Assembly: GCA_949130485.1 (NCBI GenBank)
Contig: OX422200.1
Location: 449,001 to 513,000 of the forward strand
DNA length: 64,000 bases
DNA from: Agelas oroides
Taxonomy: Eukaryota > Porifera > Demospongiae > Agelasida > Agelasidae
Direction: 5' to 3'
The position numbers were made by a program, and so were the translations under genes. The first letter of the stretch is position 1. Each line of letters starts with the position of its first letter. Below, piece after piece: positions 22,801-30,890 of this stretch. The notes below the pieces were generated by a model that ran no database searches, was not told where the DNA came from, and saw only the letters and a list, made by a program, of their open reading frames with translations.

Positions 22801-25800
22801 CCCGTCTACTCCTTCCTTGCTTACACCCTCTGCCCCCTCCCCCCTCCCACATCCACCATCCTCACCAAGATTCTGCTGCGGCTGCTGTGCTATTAGAGGA
22901 ATTCCGTACGGTTCTGGCCCCATGTCATTCCCACCCTCATAGACAGACACCCGGGTCACTCCACTTTGGGGAAGGTTGGAGGGAGCACTGACAGCGACAG
23001 AGCTGGAAATACCAAGAAAAAGTATAATCACACATCTTCTGCTATGGTACAATGTCCCAAGACAGCAGAACCTGTCAGAAAAGGGCATCCCCTAAATTAA
23101 TCACACCTTTGGACACAAGTATTTTCACCCTGAAATGTGCTAATCAGAACATATTTGTACCAAGAGTGTCTGCGCTGTTCCAGCTTCATACCCAGGCTCT
23201 GAGGGAGTGGCAACAGTGTTCTTAGCTTGAAACAAGGGCACCTTCCTAATTATTTGTACCAAGGCCATCTGGAAAGTTTAACCACACTAGCCCACACTTC
23301 ATTCCACAAAGAAAGAACACATTTGAGTATATGGAGCAAATGTACAAATTAGGAGTCACGTTTGTGGATGGTGGACTCGACAGAAACATGTCCATTGTAT
23401 ATTGAAACAAACAAGTTGGAACAGCTGTCTTACGCAGGTGGTTGTTGGACCACGTCCCGATAGTCAGGGGGAGCAGCCGAGATGAATACATCTTCATCCT
23501 CTTCGTCGCTATCACTGAGCTCCTGTGGGTTGAAGGAATGTCCCACTGGGGGACCTGGATAGTCGGGGGGAGCCTCAGAGGCAAAGTGTGCTCGGCGAGA
23601 GGGACGACGGGCTAGTGTGGGTCCCATACCCACTCCACCATCCTGTGAGAATGGGAAGGGAGGGAGTGAGTAAGGGAGAGTGCAGTAGAAATGTTTCATG
23701 TGTGAAGAGTGCATGTGTGAGGAGTGCATGTGTGAGGAGTGCATGTGTGAGGAGTGCATGTGTGAGGATGCATGTGTGAGGAGTGCATGTGAGGATGCAT
23801 GTGTGAGGAGTGCATGTGAATGGAGAAATGATCTCTGTGCATGCAAGTTATACACGAAGTCAAATAACAATGTTACCACGTTAGAGGATGGATGAGATGC
23901 AGAACAGACAAACCAACACACGAGTACCATTATGATGCCAAGAACTTACTCATCTGTGATAAATTCCATTCTTCTGACTCTCTGTGTTGCATCACAGGGT
24001 ACAAAACAAACCACACCCTCACCCCCTCTACCTATCTACCTGTTGTGAATATAATTAGACTGAGGTTTATCCATTTATGTAATATTACATCATAGTTATT
24101 ATCCATCATTATATTACGTGTTCTGGAACATTCCTTATGTTTTATTTAACCGATTTTGTAAAATCGAGAGTTCTGTTCTTGGCCATGTGATCAGATCGAA
24201 GGTTATTGATCAACAGGTTATGGGCCCAGAAGACGCCTTTGAGCCGCTGCTAGATTAAACCACTTGTGTATTGAGACTGTGTTTGACTGGTACGTAGTTT
24301 AACAGTGCATTGAGAGTTGAGAGAGAATGGAAACTGACAAGTGGTCAATCGACAAGCTTGGTAGCTCCAATTGGATTACCTGGAAGTTTCAGATGCGACA
24401 CTACTTGTTGTCCAAGGGACTGTGGAAATACGTTGATGGAACTGAAGTTCTAGCGGAAGGGGCCACAGACGCCGCCCAGAGAACATTTCGTGACAACTCC
24501 CAGAAGGCTCTCTCGACGATCGTAATGGCCATCAGTACCCCTCAACTGTATCTCGTCACCTCCTGTGAGTCTCCCAGAGATGTTTGGGACACGCTTCGCA
24601 GCCATTTCGAGCGCGGGACACTCGCTAACAAGCTGTTCCTGAAGAAGAAGTACTTTCGTAAGGAAATGAAGGAAGATACGTCTATGGAGGCACATCTGAA
24701 AGAGATGAAAGAGCTAACAGACAAATTGGCATCAATTGGAGCAGCTATATCAGAGGAAGACCAAGTGGTAACCCTTCTAGGCAGCCTGCCACCCACCTAT
24801 TCGACTATCGTGACTGCATTAGAAGCTCGTGTCGATGATGTCAGCCTGGACTTCGTACAGCAGGCACTTGTTCATGAAGAACAAAAACAGAAGGATGCCT
24901 TGAAGCCTGATTCCTCACCTGACTCTGCTCTCTATAGTAAAGGAGGATACAGACCCCGAAGACAACCGGTATGCTGGGATTGCCAAGAGGTCGGTCACAT
25001 TCGTCGTTTTTGTCCAAAGAATAGACCTGCTGACAAATCCCACAAGGCCTCTGCGGCCGAGCAATGTACTGAGGAAGATGAGTATGAATACGCATTCCCT
25101 ATGTCTGGAACCACACCTAATCGAGAGAAGTGGATCATAGACTCAGGTGCAACTAGTCACATGACATTCCAGAAGCATTTACTTCATGACTATCGAGAGT
25201 TTGATACACCAGAGAGAGTTGGGCTTGGGGAAGGGAGAGTGGTTGACGCCGTCGGAACTGGAAGTGTCTGCTTAACCATGCAGTTCAAACTGAGTGACCC
25301 GAAGCGAGCAAAAATGCACAAGGTGCTTTACGTACCCAAGCTGGCGTGTAATTTATTCTCAGTCAGAGCTGCAGCACAACAGGGAAACCTAGTCAAGTTT
25401 GGCTCTTCGAAATGTTGGATAAGGAACAGGGAGGGTAACCTTCGTGGCATGGGATCGTTGAATGGAAGCTTGTATCATCTCAACTGTGAGCCTGTACTAC
25501 CGGTAACAGAACAAGCAAGTGCAGCCTGTGAACACAGCGCTGATTTGTGGCATCAGCGTCTTGGACATGTGAATGCCAAATATCTGATTGACCTCTCTCA
25601 GAAGGAAATGGTCACTGGAATGAAGTTGCCCAAAGAAGTACAACTGTCCTTCTGTGAGGGGTGTGTGGAGGGTAAAATGCATCGTCAACCATTCAAGTCA
25701 GTGGGAGAAAGTCACCGCTCGAGCAGGAAGCTTCAGCTAGTTCACAGTGATGTGTGTGGACCCATGGACGAATCGCTCGGGGGAAAACGCTATTTTGTCT

Positions 25801-28059
25801 CGTTCATAGATGACTACTCCCGGTGTTGTGCTGTCTACTTCCTGTATAGCAAATCTGAAGTGTTTGAGAAGTTCAAAGAATTTGAAGCTAGTACCACTAA
25901 TGAAAGTGAACAATACATTGGAACTCTGAGGACGGACAACGGCGGCGAGTATGTATCTAAGGAGTTTGAAGCTTACCTGAAGTCCAAAGGGATCAAGCAT
26001 CAACTCACCATCCCATACACTCCAGAGCAGAACGGAATTGCTGAGCGTATGAACAGGACCATTATGGAATCTGCTCGAGCCATGATGTCACATGCGAATC
26101 TTCCAAGCAGTTACTGGGCTGAGGCTGTGGCTACAGCTGTGTATGTCAGAAACAGATCTACATCATCTGCCCTCAGAGAAGACATGACACCATATGAAAA
26201 GTGGTATAGTAGGAAACCTGATGTTAGTCACCTCAGGGTATTTGGGTGCATAGCCTACGCACATGTTCCGGACTCGCAACGTCGGAAACTAGACAAGAAG
26301 TCACAGAAGTACCGATTCGTCGGCTACTGCAGGGACTCAAAGGGATACAGACTGCTTGATGAGGAAACACAGAGGGTTGTCAAGAGAAGAGATGTTGTAT
26401 TTAATGAAATGAGCTTCAACATCAACAATCCGAGTCAGCAAGCAACCATAGATCTGGATTCTGAGGGTGAACCAGAACAGAACCCAAGCATCAGTGAAGA
26501 TGCTCAGCGACAGCATGTGCGTCAATCCTCACGAACGAGGAGGCAACCAGTCCGATTTGGGTTTGATGAGTACGTGGACGTAGCAACAGTTGATCACTTG
26601 GCCTGTAGGGCAGCTCAAGTTCTTGAGCCCAAAACGATCGAAGAAGCTCTCTCAAGTGATGAAGCAGACAAATGGAAGGCTGCTGCTGACTCAGAGTACA
26701 GCTCGTTGCTGCAAAACCAGACCTGGGACCTGGTGGAGTTGCCCCCCGACAGAGAAGCCATTCCCTGCAAGTGGGTATTCAAGATGAAGGACATGGGACC
26801 GCTGCACTACCTGTTAGGAATCACTGTAGTGCAAGGTGAAGACCACATTGCTGTTCACCAGAAGCAGTACATCCTCAGGCTGCTCAAACGTTTCAACATG
26901 GAAGATGCCAAACCTGTGTCCACACCAGCTGATATCAGTGTCAAGCTCACTAAGGATGATGGTATGAGCAAAGATGTGGACGCAGCTGAGTACCAGTCAC
27001 TTGTTGGAAGTCTCCTCTACGTTGCTATAGCAACTCGGCCAGACATATCACAAGCAGTGGGAGCTGTTTCCAAGTTTTGCTCAAGTCCTACACAGGCACA
27101 CCTTACTGCTGCCAAGAGAATACTTCGGTATCTCAAGTGCACTGTGGACACTGCTCTGACGTACAGCAGATCACCCAGTGTGTCACTTGTTGGCTACAGT
27201 GATGCAGATTGGGCAGGTGATCTCGACACTAGACGATCCACATCTGGTACCTTGTTTCTAATGGGTGATGGTGCTGTCAGCTGGACAAGCAAAGCTCAAC
27301 CTGTAGTTGCCTTGTCGTCCTCTGAAGCTGAGTATATTGTTCTGAGTATGGCTACACAGGAAGCAGCTTGGATGCAGAAGATGCTTAATGATCTCCAGGC
27401 CTGTGTAAGTCCATTGAAGATAATGGAGGACAACCAGGGTGCAATTGCTATTGCGAAAAACCCTATCGCCCATGCCCGTACCAAGCACATCGACATACGA
27501 TTTCACTATGTTCTGGAAGCAATTGAAGAAGGTATCATCGAAATTGAGTACTGTCCAACTGACGTAATTATAGCCGATCTATTGACGAAACCATTGAGCA
27601 AGGAACGCTTTGAGAGACTGAGACAGATGATGGGACTGATCAACCTCACTAATTAAGTGGGAGTGTTGTGAATATAATTAGACTGAGGTTCATCCATTTA
27701 TGTAATATTACATCATAGTTATTATCCATCATTATATTACGTGTTCTGGAACATTCCTTATGTTTTATTTAACCGATTTTGTAAAATCGAGAGTTCTGTT
27801 CTTGGCCATGTGATCAGATCGAAGGTTATTGATCAACACTACCTTCCTTCCTTCCTTCCTTCCTTCCTTCCTTCCTTCCTTCCTTCCTTCCTTCCTTCCT
27901 TCCTTCCTTCCTTCCTTCCTTCCTTCCTTCCTCCCTCCCTCCCTCCCTCCCTCCCTCCCTCCCTCCCTCCCTTCCTTCCTTCCTTCCTTCCTTCCTCCCT
28001 CCTTCCCTCCCTCCCTTCCTGCCTCCTTCCCTTCTCAAACACACACATACACATACACA

Positions 28060-28107
<48 letters not shown>

Positions 28108-30571
28108 CCCTCACCTCAGCTCTGATCCCAGACACCTGCTCCCAGCCCAGGGAGTCAGCGGTGCCGTGTTGCGACGCCTCTGTCACACCAAAAAAGTCTC
28201 CCACTGCTCTTCCAATTCCCCGGATAAGCGTCCGACCTGTCGAGTAGCAGCAACATAAATTAGCCCAACTACATAGTTCAATGTAGCCTCATTCCAAAAT
28301 GCACTGAAGGATTTGGAATGAGCCCGGGAACGAGGCTAGTCCAACATACATTGTACACATTAGGCTGCTTGTGAGGGTATGTTTTAGTATGTGCTCACAA
28401 AGACTCAACAGCTGGGTTTTGCCTCAACCCAACAGTAAAGACAGGCAGCCACTAATTCTATACACACCCCTCATGGCCCTTATCTGTAAACAAGTTGGCA
28501 AAATGTCAGTGGTGCAGGGAGAAGGTCAAACTAGAAGGCAACATAGAGAAAACACCACTGTTGATTTCAGTTCTGTTCAAGTGTTGCATACTCAGAGACC
28601 ACACTGGTGATTGTTGGCAGCAACAATTTTCTGTTGGTAAAATTTCACAGAAACTGCAAGCTGGGTTTTACTTGGAAACTGAACACAATCACCATCCCTT
28701 TCAGTTTTCGTTTCAGTGAAACTTTACCAGAATACACTAACAATTGAACAGAGCTAAAACCAACAGTACAGGTGGTATGTTATGATAACCACTTGCAGCT
28801 GAGGTAAACCGCAGGCACTAGGTCACTGGGAGCGTGGTTTAGACTTGTTTACAATAACAAGAACATTAATAGACCTGAGGAAAAAACAATGACTCAGCGA
28901 TAGCCTCCCCGCCCCCCCCCCTCCCCCTACGTAGCATAAAGGTCCTCTAAAACCTGCTCTATCATATCCGTCGCTCCCTTTGTCCTTTCTTGTGTGAGTT
29001 TGGCTCTCTTCACACTCAAATTCTCCCTCTGCACTTACTGAAAGTGCTCCTCTGCTGTGAACCAGGTGCTGCTATGCCATGGGCACTGTAATCCGGAGGT
29101 GACACCTCATGGGACGAGTGTGGCCCATACTCAACATTAATGTGAATCAGCACCTGCGAGGTGAGTGTGTGGGTGTGAGACCAGGGAGAATGGGAATAAA
29201 TATGGACTGAGAAGAATGAGCATCAATATGTTTTGTCTCAGACTATTAGCCAAACTACATTTATAGTTTCACATCAGTGCCCGCATCTCATCCAACCCCC
29301 CACTTCAAACCAATTTTTGTGGGTCAGTAACCACTTGATCTGCCTCACAACTAGCTGTTATCCCCTGTCTGTAGTGTTATGTGGTCTCAGTTTGCAATGG
29401 TGGTGGTCTCAGCTAGCAATGGTGGCCACCGGTTAAAGCCTACTTGTGTTTGTGGCCTGAATTATACACACTGAAAACTCTTGTGCTGTGATAAATAGCT
29501 ACCCTCGTTCCATGCTCTCCCTGCAAGAGAGCCTGGGGAATGGACATGAGACCAGAAAGCAAGGTGTGCATATTGTTTGCCAGAAAGAGGAATACATAAT
29601 ATGCTTGTGTGGCTTACACCACACTTATTCCCAGGCCTTCCCCACCTTCAGGTATTGGCTGCTTGCAGTACGCTAAAAACAAACAATCAAAATCACACAT
29701 GCGCTCAACTAATCACACCATGCTCAATTGGCTCAGAGAAGACCTGGAAACGAGGCAACTACACAGCACATGGTGCAGTGCACACAGGTGTGACAACAGA
29801 CATAAGCAATTGACACTAATAACAAGGACATCCTGCTAACATCACATGATATGAACCAACTTTCCACATGATCTCATACCAACCACCATTTGTTGAGTCA
29901 TGTATACGTACATTGTTGGCAAATGGACCAATTCTTAAACAAAGGCTCATGCCACTAATATGGCTGCAGGGATATGGTTTCTGTGTGAGGAATCAACTGT
30001 GTAAGGAGGAAAGCATGGTTACAATAGGCACCAAAGGTGCATATGCAGCAAACATCTGTGTTGCATAATGTTAAGCAGGTGGTGGAAAACCACAGGTGGG
30101 AAAGAAGCTTAGAAGCACAGACTGTAAAGTCGCATACATATGTATTCTACCATATATACTATGTGCTAGGCGCAATCATAGATATAATAATTATACCCTC
30201 CCTGTCTATGGCGCAATCCACCTAGCGCTACCACACACACACTCAACTTTTTCACACCCCACGCTCTGACACTTGTCTGGCACACCCCAACACAATTATT
30301 CTCCGTCCCACTTAAAAAGTTTCTTATAACCCATGCAACTGACTTGGAAGAATTGCTGCCATGTGACCGCCCCAGTGGTGCCCAGTCTGTTGAACTCGCT
30401 GTTTAGGTAGTCGGGCGGGGGGTGCGTGGACAGCGAACAGTGCTCAAGGCAAGCTTGAATAGCGTCGAGGAAGCGCTGGGAGGTCACCCCACCGCTCTCC
30501 GCGTCGCTGTGCTGCGAGAAAACTTGCCTAAAGTGGCGGATCTGCTCCTGAGTGAACGAACCTGCAGCCAT
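19833..30571 (-). CDS. RHBDF-like: iRhom-like rhomboid family protein with EF-hand-like N-terminus
   Basis: iRhoms escort ADAM17 and EGF-type cargo in the secretory pathway. Ten phase-consistent exons: 30344-30571, 29039-29153, 28115-28236, 23434-23642, 22866-23002, 22516-22643, 22192-22252, 20995-21950, 20642-20846, 19833-20098. The sum is 2427 nt, 808 aa; human iRhoms have about 855. Residues 1-76 resemble a degenerate EF-hand pair. PPDY motifs occur at 52-55, 95-98, 180-183 and 213-216. Residues near 130-135 read GDFFGV, as in the iRhom N-terminus. TM1 is near 391-415, then the Cys-rich iRhom homology domain and the rhomboid core. Unlike mammalian iRhoms (GPx), the core has GAS with Ser667, plus His719 in AHVGG, so the Ser-His pair of active rhomboids is present. 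The tail ends CVPYTSEICPDEY, as in iRhoms. Intron 3 hosts the copia element. Exon 1 is the least certain exon. Confidence 0.85.
20331..20665. repeat. 73-bp minisatellite built from an exon end and its splice donor
   Basis: Copies start at about 20409, 20495, 20568 and 20641, plus a diverged one near 20345. Each unit repeats the 3' end of the iRhom exon 20642-20846 (coding GTLPYVDNMAHV) with its GTAGGT donor and intronic bases. The copy at 20641 is the true exon end. Confidence 0.85.
22649..22667. repeat. G19 homopolymer = C19 polypyrimidine tract
   Basis: Nineteen consecutive Gs. On the iRhom coding strand this is a C tract just before the acceptor of exon 22516-22643. Confidence 0.9.
23695..23825. 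repeat. 15-bp GAGTGCATGTGTGAG minisatellite
   Basis: About eight irregular copies of gagtgcatgtgtgag in intron 3 of the iRhom-like gene, between exon 23434-23642 and the copia insertion. Confidence 0.85.
24041..24215 (+). repeat. 5' LTR of the copia element
   Basis: 175 bp, starting tgttgtgaat and ending gatcaaca. It would contain the promoter and start of the genomic RNA. One mismatch to the 3' LTR was seen (t at about 24068 against c). Confidence 0.95.
24216..24229 (+). other. Primer binding site complementary to the initiator tRNA-Met anticodon arm
   Basis: ggttatgggcccag immediately follows the LTR. It is the exact complement of the conserved anticodon stem-loop of animal initiator tRNA-Met. 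This is the half-tRNA priming mode known from Drosophila copia, not the usual tRNA 3'-end mode. Confidence 0.75.
24327..27656 (+). CDS. Copia Gag-Pol polyprotein with internal RT deletion
   Basis: One 1109-codon frame. Parts in order: a gag-like N-terminus, a CCHC zinc knuckle near 215-228 (CWDCQEVGHIRRFC), an aspartic protease motif DSGATSH near 270, and an integrase with an HHCC region near 408-448 and a core with HSDVCGP, RTDNGGEY and PEQNGIAER (473-575). A C-terminal RNase H region follows (YSDADWAGD near 957, SSSEAEY, and a conserved end). Between CKWVF near 814 and DMGPLHYLLG the whole reverse-transcriptase palm is missing, including the catalytic YVDD segment. The reading frame is preserved across the junction (about 26777-26789). 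It could make Gag, protease and integrase but not reverse transcriptase, so it would depend on another copy. Confidence 0.93.
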   Translation: METDKWSIDKLGSSNWITWKFQMRHYLLSKGLWKYVDGTEVLAEGATDAAQRTFRDNSQKALSTIVMAISTPQLYLVTSCESPRDVWDTLRSHFERGTLANKLFLKKKYFRKEMKEDTSMEAHLKEMKELTDKLASIGAAISEEDQVVTLLGSLPPTYSTIVTALEARVDDVSLDFVQQALVHEEQKQKDALKPDSSPDSALYSKGGYRPRRQPVCWDCQEVGHIRRFCPKNRPADKSHKASAAEQCTEEDEYEYAFPMSGTTPNREKWIIDSGATSHMTFQKHLLHDYREFDTPERVGLGEGRVVDAVGTGSVCLTMQFKLSDPKRAKMHKVLYVPKLACNLFSVRAAAQQGNLVKFGSSKCWIRNREGNLRGMGSLNGSLYHLNCEPVLPVTEQASAACEHSADLWHQRLGHVNAKYLIDLSQKEMVTGMKLPKEVQLSFCEGCVEGKMHRQPFKSVGESHRSSRKLQLVHSDVCGPMDESLGGKRYFVSFIDDYSRCCAVYFLYSKSEVFEKFKEFEASTTNESEQYIGTLRTDNGGEYVSKEFEAYLKSKGIKHQLTIPYTPEQNGIAERMNRTIMESARAMMSHANLPSSYWAEAVATAVYVRNRSTSSALREDMTPYEKWYSRKPDVSHLRVFGCIAYAHVPDSQRRKLDKKSQKYRFVGYCRDSKGYRLLDEETQRVVKRRDVVFNEMSFNINNPSQQATIDLDSEGEPEQNPSISEDAQRQHVRQSSRTRRQPVRFGFDEYVDVATVDHLACRAAQVLEPKTIEEALSSDEADKWKAAADSEYSSLLQNQTWDLVELPPDREAIPCKWVFKMKDMGPLHYLLGITVVQGEDHIAVHQKQYILRLLKRFNMEDAKPVSTPADISVKLTKDDGMSKDVDAAEYQSLVGSLLYVAIATRPDISQAVGAVSKFCSSPTQAHLTAAKRILRYLKCTVDTALTYSRSPSVSLVGYSDADWAGDLDTRRSTSGTLFLMGDGAVSWTSKAQPVVALSSSEAEYIVLSMATQEAAWMQKMLNDLQACVSPLKIMEDNQGAIAIAKNPIAHARTKHIDIRFHYVLEAIEEGIIEIEYCPTDVIIADLLTKPLSKERFERLRQMMGLINLTN
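27664..27838 (+). repeat. 3' LTR of the copia element
   Basis: 175 bp, matching the 5' LTR except for one base. It is followed at once by the ctacc target duplication and a CTTC microsatellite. Confidence 0.95.
27844..28105. repeat. (CTTC)n / (CCCT)n tract followed by (CA)n
   Basis: A tetranucleotide tract to about 28030, then a CA tract from about 28040 to 28105, beside the copia 3' end. It lies inside the iRhom intron, just downstream of exon 28115-28236 on the coding strand. Proline/serine-rich frames across it are not genes. Confidence 0.95.
28284..28339. repeat. Hairpin repeat (TAGCCTCATTCC...GAACGAGGCTA)
   Basis: Imperfect hairpin of the family seen at 7897 and 62958, in an iRhom intron. 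Confidence 0.6.
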
Positions 30572-30890
30572 TGCTGAGTTTGCTAACTACTAAAGACAAC
30601 ACCAGCATAAGGAAGACGTCACAAAACCTTAAGATGGTGGGGAGTGTCTTTCCAGTTTAGGAAGTCATCATGTCATGTGCTCAACTGTCCGGATACCGGA
30701 TCCGGATATACACAAAAAACGTCATCGCTAAAATATTTCGCGACATCATCTTTGTTTGAAACCGGTCGAACTCTCTTGGTATACCGTTTCGGAGCGTCGG
30801 AGAAACAAAACTTGTTTAGAAGGCTGTTGCAAGTTTGTGAGTGACTTTTGGCGACGAGGCGAATGAAGACAGATTGACTACTGGCTGTAA
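30572..30890. promoter_or_regulatory. Divergent promoter region of iRhom-like and RNF4-like genes
   Basis: This 319-bp interval separates the two start codons. It contains a GACGTCA half-CRE near 30616 and clustered CCGGAT repeats near 30690-30705, which resemble ETS sites. No ORF fits. It probably drives both genes (inference). Confidence 0.5.

Larger units (their letters stand above)
24041..27838 (+). mobile_element. Ty1/copia LTR retrotransposon, young, RT-deleted
   Basis: Two 175-bp LTRs (24041-24215 and 27664-27838) begin TG, end CA and differ at a single base by eye. A 5-bp target duplication ctacc flanks the element (24036-24040 and 27839-27843). The primer site directly follows the 5' LTR, and a purine-rich aagtgggag precedes the 3' LTR. 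The element lies in an iRhom intron, in the opposite orientation to the gene. It holds one long gag-pol frame with an internal deletion. Confidence 0.95.

Noticed and set aside
27741..28247. Pro/Ser-rich frame after the copia element
   Set aside because: It reads through CTTC, CCCT and CA microsatellites. Only the minus-strand exon 28115-28236 has splice and homology support.
28371..30225. Several plus-strand ORFs of 60-80 codons
   Set aside because: They lie in introns 1 and 2 of the iRhom-like gene, with no recognisable domain and no matching splice structure.
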